Assembly: GCA_030248215.1 (NCBI GenBank)
Contig: JASANG010001561.1
Coordinates: 186,001-250,000 of the forward strand
Length of the DNA stretch: 64,000 bases
DNA from: Enoplolaimus lenunculus
Taxonomy: Eukaryota > Nematoda > Enoplea > Enoplida > Thoracostomopsidae
Direction: 5' to 3'
Under the pieces are notes generated by a model. It worked only from the letters and a program-made list of their open reading frames with translations, searched no databases and was not told the DNA's origin. The position numbers and the translations under genes are program-made. Below, in pieces: positions 36,897-49,035 of the stretch. The first letter of the stretch is position 1; the number at the start of each line of letters is the position of its first letter.

Positions 36897-37055
36897 GAGG
36901 CCCGTAGCCAGCTCACCTTGCTGGGGGGCTAATAAATTTTCACAAGGGTCAACAAGGGTTCTCGGTGACTTACAAGTAAGGTTGAAATCTTTCTAGGAGG
37001 GCCCGAATTTTTTCAGAGAGACTGAGCCCCCCTGTCCCCTTCAACTTATAGCCAT
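36897..37055 (+). mobile_element. H2 element just upstream of Tob
   Basis: GGCCCGTAGCCAGCTCACC, AAGGTTGAAATCTTTCTAGG and TGAGCCCCCCTGTCCCC follow the H2 order. The right terminus is degraded. It is ~240 bp upstream of the Tob ATG (5' in gene orientation). Confidence 0.75.
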
Positions 37056-37931
37056 CACGATGTTGTTTGACTAGTGGCTGCTCTAGAAATTTTTGGTGAC
37101 GACCGTGCGATATATGATAGTCGAAAAAAATCGTTAGCAAAGCTTGCGAGGAGTCAAACGCAATTTCAGTGCTAAATCTTTGAACAAACTTTTGGTTTTG
37201 ATCTATGTTGTGCGTGCAAAGGCCTTAGCGCACACGTTGAATTCGCTAGTGTGAACGATTTACTCAAGGTGCCCTATCAATCACAGAGTTGACAAGCTCC
37301 TGATGTCGCACCAATTTACGTGTTGAAAATGTCGATTGTAGACATTGTTTATACTTTCCATCGGCGTTCATCGTATAACGTCAGTTAACAACATGCCGAC
37401 GCCTATACTTTTGGGGCGAAATCTGTAAAACACAACACAATTACACGTGTATTAACAGAAATTTGACACCTATAATTGCTATTCTTCACAGCTTCTCAAT
37501 CACGTACGCCGGAAAAAACCCGTTTGGGGCCGTTTGGTATCTGGTTTACTATTAAGCAGCTGTATTTTGGTCTCTCAAAACATAACAGAAATTTAGCATC
37601 GCGTGTATGCCTTCCTTTGTGACGAAAAAAACAAACTTTACACGTCCATCCGAAATAAATATGCATAAAAACAAAATTCAACAAACGCGTTCCAATATTC
37701 AATTTCGAATCATTCTTGTTTGTTAGTTGTAGTAGGTGTAAAGTACAAATTTGTAATGTTACGTTATTCTTTGAATTTAAAAATTTACATGGTGTTAGTA
37801 TTGTGAACAATTTGAAGCCACGGGTCGATTGACTTGTTCACAGTAAAATTCAAGCTATTCATATCGTCATGTCACTCTAGGTTTACTTACGACGACAGCA
37901 CATGGTGGTATTAGGCAGACAGGTGTGTATA

Positions 37932-38096
37932 CAGGTCCGTAGCCAGCTCACCTTGCTAGGGGGGCTACCAGTTTTTCAGGAGGGGCATTCAAGGGTTTTT
38001 AATGACTTGTAATCAAAGTTGAAAATTTTCAAGGGTGGCCAAACTTTTTCCAGCGGAGGGCAGAGCTCCCCCTGGCCCCCCTTGGCTACGGGCCCG
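37932..38096 (+). mobile_element. H2 element, complete, with 8-bp duplication
   Basis: 165 bp from CAGGTCCGTAGCCAGC to CTTGGCTACGGGCCCG. Flanked by TGTGTATA (37924-37931) and TGTATATA (38097-38104), 7 of 8 identical, as in hAT elements. Confidence 0.88.
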
Positions 38097-38104
38097 TGTA
38101 TATA

Positions 38105-39335
38105 CATCAAGAGGAATAGATGGGGGTATATATATTCCTACACGAAATTTCTGTAGACAAGTATTAAAAGGCACTTTTTGTACGCTTTTGAATATTGCTG
38201 GATTCTACAGTACTAAAAACATGGTTATACACTCCCGAAACGAACGCCGTTTGCATATAAGAGCGTATACAGAGAGAAGGATAATGAACATAACTCCTGA
38301 AATTTGTGGACAGACAACAAAAAAGAGTACCTTTAACAAGCTATAGAATTTTTAACTTTCTCTAAATGACGAATACCAGCATCCCGAACTAAGACCTTTA
38401 TTATGCCCCGGGTTGACATGGTAAGACCGCAACCGTAGCAGCCTGAGTTTATCATAGCAAAAGGTTGCGAACATTTCGTCAGTGGTGCATTTTTACAGAA
38501 CATATATCAAAATGATACCATTTTAGTAACAAATTTTAGACTTAAATTAACTGAGATAAAAAACTCTTAATAAACATGGCTCAGTTTTGTTTTGGTACTA
38601 TGGTTTGATCCCAACGAAATGATGTAACAACTATGCCTGTAACACAAATATCGGTAAAAAAATCAGCTTACGTCTTCTTAACTTACGTAAACTGTAAGCA
38701 GTTGTAACAGACTTAGAACTGCTCTTAGTTAGATTTTGTGTATCTTCCGTCAGTATGCGACCCTGATCCAATAAATTATAAAACAAAACTCAGGGCTGCC
38801 GTTAGGGTATTCCAGGCCCACGGCCTGTGAAAAGGCACAGCAGCTTGTTAAAAAACAATGGGTACATATGCGAGGGGGAGCACAATATGTAATTGTAGAA
38901 AAACACTTGCAACCTAGCAGCTAAATGAGCTTAAATGTTAATGCAATATTTAACCTGAATTGCGCCGACTGCCCAAATTTCTTTGAAATCGCATGGCAAT
39001 CGGTTTTATACGTCTTCAGCCGGCGAGTCCCATTTCAGAGGATGGGTGCAGTAACCGCTGAACTAACAGAAATTGATCGTCCAAACAACAATGCAGTATA
39101 TAAGAGCGTGTGGTTTACTATAAACTTCCGGCATAAAAGTTTATACAAATTAGTTCAAAAACAGTCTTGAGAAAAGAATTTCGGTGTTGTACCGTTTTGT
39201 GCACTTCACTTCTAGCGCTTAAACGTCCTAAGGCGTAGATGCCACTGACTAATTTACACACAGACAGGTTTCAATTAGAGTGAACCTAACCTATTCATAA
39301 CTAAAACAATTGACATCTAAACTCTAAAGCAAGCG
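38105..39335. other. intergenic, nothing recognised
   Basis: No gene or repeat could be supported in this stretch. Confidence 0.5.
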
Positions 39336-39344
39336 TATGCGACA

Positions 39345-39635
39345 ATTTATCACAACTTGTAGTCCGACAACTCGTCACCCATCGCCGCCCGGCAACTCGT
39401 CACCCGTTGCCGCCCGACAACTCGTCGCCCGGCAACTCGTCAGCCGTCGCCGCCCGACAACTCGTCGCCCGGCAACTCGTCAGCCGTCGCCGCCCGACAA
39501 CTCGTCACCCAACAACTTGCCGACCGACATCTTGCACCCCGAAACGTCATCGACTCAACAAGTTATCGCCCATTGTTATAGTACTTAAGCTAACGATACT
39601 ATCGGTCGACAAGTTGTCGAGCGACGAATTGCAAT
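39345..39635. repeat. GC-rich 40-bp minisatellite inside an inverted-repeat element
   Basis: CGCCCGACAACTCGTCGCCC recurs at 39411, 39451 and 39491 (period 40), with partial units either side. The flanks CAACTTGTAGTCCGACAACT and GACAAGTTGTCGAGCGACG are inverted, suggesting a short mobile element with an expanded core. It is far more GC-rich than its surroundings. Confidence 0.8.
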
Positions 39636-40102
39636 AGATTGAAACGAAAAACGCACGGCACAAATACGTCAGTTGCAAAGTTCAAATATAAATATGTTTC
39701 AAAAAACAGCCAGATTTTATACTTAACCAAACGACGAAACTTTTTGTGCACGACAATGCTAAATAAATTCCATTTTACTCAAAATTTCCTTTTATAACAT
39801 TTTCACGCTTTGGTACTGACCGCTACCGAATAACAACCGTTTAATAATAAGGCGTGGGTGACTGAAGCATAAATACTATACTATTGTCAGCTGGATTTTT
39901 GTGATCATAGTAAAATACTACATCCACCCCCGGTCGTCAGCGTAAAACCATAGCCAGAACGAAGTGCGAAAATATGGAAAAATAATTTTACGTTCAACTA
40001 TTGTTCAAGTCGTAGGCGTTTCAGAACATCATCATAACGATAACAATTTTCACACAAACTATAGTACGTAGTATTTTACGCTCAACGTTGGAATTTACGA
40101 GC
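39636..40102. other. intergenic, nothing recognised
   Basis: AT-rich, no supported feature. Confidence 0.45.
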
Positions 40103-40266
40103 AGTCTTGTACCCAGTTTACCTTGTTACGAGAGCGCTAAAAATTATTCAGGAGGTTCATACAAGAGATTTCGTTGACTTTTATAAGCAATATTGACAAT
40201 TTCCTACGCGGGCGCAAAATTTTTCCATTGGCACTGAACCCCTTTGCCCTCCTTGGCTCCAGGCCC
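40103..40266 (+). mobile_element. H2 element, diverged
   Basis: Aligns through GTACCCAGTTTACCTTG, ATTCAGGAGGTTCATACAAG, and ends TGCCCTCCTTGGCTCCAGGCCC. Both ends have decayed from CAGGCCCGTAGCC. Confidence 0.7.
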
Positions 40267-41713
40267 TATCACACGTAAACCCATTGCATTCAGTAGCGTA
40301 GGCCAAGATATCATTCAGAGAGGGCACAACTTTTACATCTTCAACATCTAGAATTAATAGATTCGTACAGGTTATTCTCAAGCTTGTGAAAGCGTTCTTT
40401 TTCTCGGCTCTCCATAAATTTCCGTGAAACATATATATTGCCTCCGCTATCCACTCCCCTTATGGCTTGTATATAATAGATCCCTTGGTTGTATTCTGTA
40501 TTTATGATACGAATACATATCAAAAACAACGTCACACTCATCAACCATCCATGTGGTTATTGTGCGAGAAATTTTTACAACAAAGCTGACTACGTTCATG
40601 TTGTGGTAAAATATCAAACTGGATACATATTTTGTGAAACGTTGAATTTTATATACTATGATATTGATGAGAAAGCTGGACTTTAATATTTTTTTTGATC
40701 TGCTTAATATTGTCATCAGCATCAAGGTTGCTAAACCAGATTGTTATCGAAATGAGTGCCACGCCCACTGAAAACTAAAGACACCGTGCACAAATGCATT
40801 AATAGTCAAAGGTTGCGATGCTATTATATAGTTTTTACAATAATTTACGTCGATAATTCTGTGGAAGCGTGGAACTGATTGGTCAGCGTCTCGGTATGTA
40901 GTGGAGTATAAGGAACAATGTATTATAGAGTCTTGTAGACCAGTGCACAACCCCGAGACGGACCGGCGTTTGTTCAAAAACGGGCGGTTCTTGGTTTTTT
41001 CACATGAATAGCCAATCAGTTATTATTCGGTCATAACTGATTAACCAATGGTCTGTTCTGAGAAATTTAACATGTTTCTACAATTTCTACTCTGCTTGGT
41101 TTTAAATCAAAATTTCTGAAAAACCTTCGACAACAGGCAGCGAGAACTATGTTGATTGAGTCTACAAAATATCGAATGTTTGAATAGTTTGAATTTGGCT
41201 GTCGGGTTGTATATAGAAGGCAAGTCTTGAGAAGCTCAAATATGAAAAAATTTGAATCTGGAACCAATTTCGTGCAAACGTCGGTTGTCGAGAAACAATC
41301 GAAAAGATCGCAAACTGATTCTGGGGAAGATTTGTGCAGATCCATAGCATTTTTCACCTGTGAAACAAATATATCGAACAACCGTGCATATTTAATTGTT
41401 TTGTTTCCGCAGCACAAAAACAATTTCATTTCAAAATCAAACTCAGTACGCCACATAGCCAGCAAAGTCGACAGATGGTTTATGCATTACGCATGTTACA
41501 CCTATGGCTTGGTTATCGCATTTGTTCTCCCGTACGTAGTTTTCTTTAACCATCCGTCAACTGATTTGAAACCAACTCGTGTGCCCACTTTTCAATAATA
41601 AGATTTTGGAATGCTGTCAGCACAGCACATAAAGCAACTGAATCAAGCAACCATAAAAACATTTAAATCTAAAACATCGACTCTGTGCAGTATGAAAGCT
41701 AAGAATACTTTAA
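40267..41713. other. intergenic, overlapping unassigned open frames
   Basis: 41067-41465 (-, 132 codons) and 41227-41598 (+, 123 codons) overlap antiparallel. Neither shows a family motif, signal peptide or convincing splice context, so neither is called as a gene. Confidence 0.4.
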
Positions 41714-41949
41714 CCCTTTACTCATAGAGTATACTGTGAGCAGATAAATACAAATCGAATACGAGCAATACACGCAATGAGCAGTGTTTAACAATTCTTA
41801 CATATACACGTAGTACACGTAGCCTCGGGCTCGAGCGGCAAGCTCTTATATCGCTGAGTCGTAAGCGTAAACGTCTGCCATCCGTTTCGAATCCAGTCTT
41901 GAAATTACTTCTAAGATAAAATTGAAAATATTCATGCATTAAGAAAGGG
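41714..41949 (-). mobile_element. P1 element with TTAA flanks
   Basis: 236 bp between TTAA at 41710-41713 and 41950-41953. Starts CCCTTTACTCATAGAGTATA, ends TGCATTAAGAAAGGG, reverse orientation relative to 4577. It shares the GCTCGAGCG...CAAGCTC core. Confidence 0.85.
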
Positions 41950-41953
41950 TTAA

Positions 41954-44107
41954 CGATTTCACATAAATATTCACCCCCCCCCCCCAAGCGCGGTTCATAA
42001 AATTTCAAAAAATAATTTTACTGGTCAACTCAACCAGGTCTGTCTCTTCGCTTTCGAACGAGAGGATCCGCCGGTGAGGTTCAGGGGTGCTGAAGCCAAT
42101 CTCTTTCAGGTCCTCAATTAAATAAAAAACTGTAAGTTCTTAACCATATAAGTAAATGCTAAAATTAGCCTAGCTTCTGGCTCGCTTCGGTCGCAAAATT
42201 GTTTTCACAGTTCTGGAACCCCTCAGTATAAATAACATTTTAGGCAAAAATTGCTAATAGTTATTTTATTAGTTTAAATTTTGCGAATTATGATTGAAAC
42301 CGTAGGCTTCCCACTGTAGCGACTTGGGGGTACGTCGCAGCAACCGCTTGTCAACACTAGCTTGTTTCCTGTATGAACGAGCACAGTTGTAACGTTGTCA
42401 TTCAAAATGCTTACTTTCTTCAACGAAGGGCGGTTCCCAGTGCCGCGGCTGCTACGCTGGCCATCGACCTTATCCGCTAAAGGGGAGGGGAGCGGGCATC
42501 TGGTTGGCCCCGCTATAATATATGCACGTTGCGATTTAACAAAATTTTGTGTTTTCGACGCAATTCAAATTAAGTATGCGTATACGTACACCTAATTTGG
42601 ATAAGCTGCTGCATCCCTGGTTTATAAGTTACAAGAGAAGCCATCTCACAGCCATGGATACCGCGGACACCCTAGCCATGTTTCTAGCAGTTTAGGCCGT
42701 GTACGAACAATATCCAATTTTGGGGAAAGTTATGCAATACACTAAATTTAGGTAAAAAAACAAATGCTGCTGATCGCGTTGCGTAAAGAATAGTAGCGGC
42801 AATCGGGTTTAACAGAGAAAGTTTTAACAGTAAAAATTCAAATTTAAAAATATAAAAACCTTAAAATTTATTTTTTAAATCATTGCAATCTCTGTTCCAT
42901 TGTCACAGTTGAGCCCCCTGTTTGTAAAGATGCAGGAATCGCACCGCAACTGTCAATAAATCATAACGTATTCATGTGGAAATTTTTTTTCCTGCATTAC
43001 TCTCAACGTGAGAAGGGGTTAAATACGCTTAAGCCTAAACCGGAACGTAAAATTGATCCAGTCAGGGCGTAGCAGATAACCAAAGTCGTTTCGCTGAATG
43101 TATTTATTACCTCTTGAACCTTAATGGACTTCGGTGTCATTGACGGTGGTCCTCTATGCTGCACTACAATTCACTTTATAGGCTAAAAATCAGGCCCTGT
43201 TTGTGAAGGCTTTCAGCTCACGGTGCCATAAAAGTCAGGCTTTAGAAATAACGAAAATATCACAGCGAAAATGGTTTCGAAAAACACACGAAACACACAT
43301 CAAAGCAGAGAGAGAGAGAGAGAGAGAGAGATAGCAAACTGGCAAATGAAAACGACCGGCAATGCACTTTGCTACGTTGCTTGATCACGTTCCACACTGT
43401 GTATATAGTACCCAGGGACGTATACAAAGGGCTACGGGGAATATATCAGACCCTTTCCTCCCCCCAAAATTAATAGAAAGATTCGATAAAAGGTATTTGC
43501 TGTAAAAAATAACCTGCAAAGGTCAAAAATTCCTGTTCGTTGTGCTCGATCGGAATTAAACTATTCAACGTTGACTACGCCTGAGATAGTATACACGAAT
43601 ATTATATCTCCGGATCGTATAAGGAAGACGTGTGGGTATAAAACTGAAGACGAACACCTTTGTATGCACAGATATACGCTACTAACACATGCCAGTCCGA
43701 ACAATTCTAAAATTAAAGACCTATATGGTTAGATTTGGTTTGTAATTGCGCACATATAAGCCATTCCAACAAAAATTTTAAAGCCATAATGTATTTATAC
43801 AGTCAGTTGCTTGGAATTTTAAGATAACATAGGCGTCGCCAGAATTTTGGGTAAGCAACAGCAACGGTTGCGAATGAAGAAAATTTCAATGAATTGCTCC
43901 AATTTGCTCATACCTGGTCGGTGTCAATGAAACATATAAAATGTGATTTTTCAAACGTGTATAGAGTATGGACCAATTGGTGAACAATTTGCAAATTATA
44001 AAACACAAAACATGACGGTTTGAGTGAAATAATTATTGAATAGTATAGAATTTGGCACCGGTGTGAGCAAATTTGTAACAAAAAATTATCCAATGGTTAA
44101 TTGAATA
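41954..44107. other. intergenic, minor repeats only
   Basis: Contains a 12-C run at about 41974-41985, an isolated P1 right end CAACGTGAGAAGGGGTTAA near 43006-43023, and an (AG)n tract at about 43306-43330. No gene recognised. Confidence 0.5.
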
Positions 44108-44854
44108 CTGTAGTGATCAGAATAAGAGGAGGGACTGATATTTATTTTGGATTCTTCAGAGGGCACCACTGTTATTCGGTTACGAATTGTTATTTATTTT
44201 TATCCCACGTTCCACCACCCTTCGTTACTGATATTTCCGGTACTGTAATTATCCGTCGAGTTAAACGTTTATTTGTTTTGTATCAAAAAACTTGAGCGAT
44301 AATACAAGGTTATACCAAGTGTGGATAATCGCTATTTAACAAAAGTGTGAATCTGGGCACATTAAGTGTAGAAAAGAATGTACCCGGCACGCGTCGCTTT
44401 TTTGCCCTACCCCCTTGATTTAGATGGGGGTACAATCGGTGCGAACCATGGCACTTTATGTATGCGGCATCAAACAAGCTCCCCTTATAGTTTAATTTAA
44501 GGGTAAGTATGCTTGTGATATCGACCCATCCTCTAAAACAAGGGAATCGGCCAAAAACGCAACGCCCGGTGGAATATTTTACACCATGCGGGACCCCAAG
44601 ACTCGCACACTCTTGTCATCCAATCTTGGTTATACTTAGGAGTGTACTTTCAAAGTTTAAGTATGTTTTAAAGTTTCGTACTCAACTTTAATTGTACTTG
44701 GATTTATTTATACACTACAATTAGGGAAAATTGACTTTTATGGACTCCAATTAGGGTTTAGGAACTCTATCCGCTTGCGGACTCTTATTAGGGAAACGGA
44801 CTCCTATCGATTGAGACTCAAAAGTGGACCCCCTCTTATTCGGGTCACTACAAT
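44108..44854 (+). mobile_element. M1 element split by another element
   Basis: The left end CTGTAGTGATCAGAATAAGAG and right end CTTATTCGGGTCACTACAA are flanked by TA (44106-44107, 44855-44856). The body is continuous except for a 312-bp insertion at 44316-44627. Confidence 0.88.
44316..44627 (+). mobile_element. element inserted in M1, perfect 8-bp duplication
   Basis: 312 bp, starts CAAGTGTGGATAATCG, ends TTGTCATCCAATCTT (weak inverted ends). Flanked by GGTTATAC at 44308-44315 and 44628-44635. A second copy is at 31130-31410. Superfamily unassigned; the 8-bp duplication suits hAT. Confidence 0.85.
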
Positions 44855-44877
44855 AGATCGCTGCTTGCCATCCGAAT

Positions 44878-45044
44878 AGGCCCGTAGCTAGCTTACCTTG
44901 CCGCGGGGGAGGTAAAAATAAATTTTTAGGAGGGGCATACAAGGGTTTCCGAAGACTTACAAGCAAGGTTAAAAATTTTCTAGCAAGCCAAAATTTTTGC
45001 ATGGGAGACTGAACCCTCCTGTCCCACCTCTGGCTTCAGACCTG
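44878..45044 (+). mobile_element. H2 element with 8-bp duplication
   Basis: 167 bp from TAGGCCCGTAGCTAGC to CTGGCTTCAGACCTG. Flanks CATCCGAA (44870-44877) and CGTCCGAA (45045-45052), 7 of 8. It sits 23 bp past the M1 copy. Confidence 0.85.
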
Positions 45045-46259
45045 CGTCCGAATTGGTATTAACTTGCAAAATTTTTTTGCTCTGTCGTCAAAAAAGTTAT
45101 AAACAAAAGAAAATCTGGTCAAAGCGTTTCTATTCTATCTAATAAACACTACAGTGGAACTAAGATTTTGGTTTTGGCTTTGTTGAACCAACCGATGTTA
45201 AACAATTTGTAAAATGACATTTACCTATTAGTGGCAAAAGCTACAATAACAGAAATCAGGAAAAGTAGACACAAACATGTGATTTTAAAAGCCTAGTTTA
45301 CAGATGAATTCACGTGACGCTATAACTTCATCACAATGTCAGCCAGTACACATTTTCTGTTTCTATTCAATAACAAATCATAAAAACCATTAAGAATATG
45401 AGAACGGTTGAAATGTTGGATTTCTCGAAAATAATCATTTATAACCGCAAAAAAATAAATCAAAGGAAAAATAAATATAGGCTATTCTGCAATAATCAAG
45501 TTTGAAATTTTTTTTTACACTTCGGCATAATTTAGACTTGGCAGTATAGCATTAGGCTTACAATTTACGTGCTTAAGTTTGTCGGGGAAATATACAAGAG
45601 CTTGAAAATCTATTGTTCTTGACTTCAAATGTTACAGAAGTTATACACGTACGCAGCTGGCGTTTGCTCAAAAATGGCTCAGATTTTGAAAAAATCCAAT
45701 GTGTTTCATGTTTTATTCCGTTTCTCTATCTGTTTATGCCTAATTCTTTAATCTGATACTGTAGTGACCCGAATAAGAGAGCAGAGGGACTTATATTTAT
45801 TTGGCTTCTCCACAGGCACCCCGTTGTTATTCGGTTACGGACGGTTATTTATTTTAAACCAGCCCTCCGCCATCCTTCCTTACTGATATATATCCGGTAT
45901 TGCAACTATCCGTTGAATTAAACGTTTTTTGCCTTGCATCAAAAGCTTGAGCAATAATGCAAGGTTATACTTTGTATAATGTTTCTTTCAAAACTCAAGT
46001 GCACTTTAAAATTTCGAAATCAAGATTATTTGGCCCACTAGTCATTAATGCCCTTCAATTAGGGATAATTGACATTTTTATGGATTCTAATTAGGGTTTA
46101 GGAACTCTATCCGTTTACGGACTCTGCTTAGGGATACGGACTCCGGCCCATGTATAGATCAGGGGCTTCCACTTTTCCAGGGTGGAAAACTTACGACCAG
46201 GAGTGCATCGCAGCCACTCCTGTATGACGACCTGATTTTTCACTGGTTGGTAGGAAAAA

Positions 46260-47115
46260 TCGCGGGCATAGGTTTTGCTGTGCAAAAGTGGAAAATTCAT
46301 AAGCCTGCATATTCCCTGGTTCGGTAGGGAAAATCTGTAATGTAAAGTTTGTTTGGAAAACGGGAAAAGTGGAAAATTTAAAAGCTTACATTATTCCTGG
46401 GTTGGTAGGGAAAATTTGAAGCATAGGTTTTGGTTGGAAAACGGGAAAAGTGGAAAATTTAAACGCTTTGATTTTCCCTTGGTTGGTAGGGAAAATCTGT
46501 AGTGTAAAAGTTTGTTTGGAAAACGGGAAAAGTGGAAATTTTAAAAGCTTACATTATTCCTGGGTTGGTAGGGAAAATTTGAAACATAGGTTTTGGTTGG
46601 AAAACGGGAAAAATGGAAAATTTGAACGCCTTGATTTTCCCTTGGTTGGTAGGGAAAATCTGTAGTGTAAAAGTTTGTTTGGAAAACGGGAAAAGTGGAA
46701 ATTTTAATAGCTTACATTATTCCTGGGTTGGTAGGAAAAATTTGAAGCATAGGTTTTGGTTGGAAAACGGGAAAAGTGGAAAATTTAAACGCCTAGATTT
46801 TCCCTCGGTTGGTAGGGAAAATCTGCAGCATAGGTTTTGGTTGGAAAAGGGGAAAAGTGGAAAATTTAAACGCCTAGATTTTCCCTTGGTGGTAGGGAAA
46901 ATCTGAAGCATAGGTTTTGGTTGGAAAACGGGAAAAGTGGAAAATTTAAACGCCTAAATTTACCCTGGGTTGGTAGGAAAATTCTGAAGCATTGGTTTTG
47001 TTTTTAAAACGGGAAAAGTGGAAAATTTTTACGTCTAGATTTCTCCTTGGTTGGAAGGGAAAATCTAAAGCATATGTTTTGTTTGGAAAATGGGAAAAGT
47101 AGAAAATTCCAATGG
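46260..47115 (+). repeat. minisatellite arm 1, ~81-bp units
   Basis: Tandem units of the form GGTTTTGGTTGGAAAACGGG, AAAAGTGGAAAATTTAAACG, TTTTCCCTTGGTTGGTAGGG. The middle part is a dimer of ~163 bp alternating a TAAAAGTTTGTTTGG variant with the main type. Confidence 0.9.
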
Positions 47116-47199
47116 AACGATTTAACAACACATAGCAGATATTTGCTAAAATTAACAAGTTAAATATCATTTCAACGACCTGATTTCACCTCACCTGCG

Positions 47200-47275
47200 G
47201 CATCATCTCCGGTTCCGGCTGCTTTGGTTCAGACTCCGGATCTGGCATTTTTCACCTCTGGTTGCATCCTACAAA
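47200..47275. mobile_element. H1 fragment in the spacer of the giant element
   Basis: CATCTCCGGTTCCGGCTGC, CAGACTCCGGATCTGGC and CTCTGGTTGCATCCT match an H1 right end. Confidence 0.6.
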
Positions 47276-47629
47276 CTAACAGGCAATATATTTCGACACT
47301 GGTCAAAACAAGAAACCGCGGAGCGGAACAGTGCAATGAACAAAATCTACTTTACACAGTTAAACCTGAATGAGCAGAGCATTTACCCGAAATAATACAT
47401 GACTATTAAATATATCAGATTACGATAGTCCCAGCACAAGATTGGTCAAAACAAGATACCACCGAGTGGCCCAGTATTATCAGAAGATAAGTCTGCTAAC
47501 AAAGTCGATGCTTTGAGTGACGCCTTAAGGTTGTAAAAAGTTTTAATTCGTTTTAAAGACGTTGTTGGCTAATGGCCGGAAAGCCGAAGGAACATAAATA
47601 TATCAAATTTGGTCGTCGCTGACTTCCAA

Positions 47630-49035
47630 CCCAGGGTAAATCTAGGCGTTTAAATTTTCTAGTTTTCCCATTTTTCAACCAAAACCTATGCTTCATATTT
47701 TTTCTACCAACCTAAGGTGAATCTAGGCCTTTAAATTTTCCACTTTTCCCGTTTTCAACCAAAACATATGCTTCAGATTTTCTTTACCAAGCCAGGGTAA
47801 GTCTAGGCATTGAAATTTTCCACTTTTCCCGTTTTCCAACCAAAACCTATGCTTCAGATTTTCCCTACCAATCTAAGGTAAATCTAGGTCTTTAAATTTT
47901 CCACTTTTCCCATTCTGCAACCAAAACCTATGCTTCAGATTTTCCCTACCAACCGAAGGTAAATCTAGGTGTTTAAATTTTCCACTTTTCCCGTTTTCCA
48001 ACCAAAACCTATGCTTCAGATTTTCCTTACCAACCTAAGCTAAATCTAGGCCTTTAAATTTTCCACTTTTCCCGTTTTCCAACCAAAACCTATGCCTCAG
48101 ATTTCCCTACCAACCTAAGGTAAATATAGGCCTTTAAATTTTCCATTTTTCTCCCTACCAACCTAAGGTAAATCTAGGCCTTTAAATTTTCCACTTTTCC
48201 CGTTTTCCAACCAAAATCTATGCTTTTGATTTTCCCTACCAAGCCAGGGTAAATCTAAGCATTAAAATTTTCCGCTTTTCCCGTTTTCCAACCAAAACCT
48301 ATGCTTCAGATTTTCCCTACCAACCCAGGGTAAAATCTAGGCATTTCAATTTTCCACTTTCCCGTTTTCCAACCAAAACCTATGCTTTACGCTTGAATTT
48401 TCCACTGTTCCCGTTTTCCAACCGAAACCTTTGCTTCAGGTTTTCCCTACCAACCCAAGATAAAAATCTAGGCATTGGAATATTCCACTTTTCCTGTTTT
48501 CCAATCAAAACCTATGCTTCAGATTTTCCCTACCAACCCAGCGAAAAATTCCAGGCATTAAAATTTTCCACTTTTCCCGTTTTCCAACCAAAACCTATGC
48601 TTCAGATTTTTCTTACCAACCCAGGGGAAAAATATAGGCATTAGAATTTTCCACTTTTCCCGTTTTCCAACCAAAACCTATGCGCTACGCTTGAATTTTC
48701 CACTTTTCCACTTTTCCCGTTTTCCAACCATCGCTTTAGATTTCTCTTACTGACCAAGAAAATATCTAGGCATTTCAATTTTCCACTTTTCCTGTTTTCC
48801 AACCAAAACCTATGCTTCAAATTTTCCCTACCAACCCAGAATAAAAATCTAGGCATTAGAATTTTCCACTTTTCCCGTTTTTCAACCAAAACCTATGCTT
48901 CAGATTTTCCCTACCAACTCAGGGGAAAAATCTAGGCATTAGAATTTTCCACTTTTCCCGTTTTCCAACCAAAACCTATGCTTCAGATTTCCCTACCAAC
49001 CCAGGGTATAATATAGGCATTAATAATTTTCCTAC
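47630..49035 (-). repeat. minisatellite arm 2, ~81-bp units, inverted
   Basis: About 17 units reading AAATTTTCCACTTTTCCCGT, TTTCCAACCAAAACCTATGC, TTCAGATTTTCCCTACCAAC. They are the reverse complement of arm 1, with unit-to-unit indels. It is longer than arm 1, so the palindrome is asymmetric. Confidence 0.9.

Noticed and set aside
41067-41598. Antiparallel 132- and 123-codon frames
   Set aside because: No family motif, no codon-bias argument possible by eye, and no splice partners identified.
46450-46906. Overlapping open frames encoding repeated GKSGNFKSLHYSWVGREN-like peptides
   Set aside because: They arise from the 81-bp minisatellite, whose unit length is a multiple of three; no start context, no homology, and mirrored in the opposite arm.
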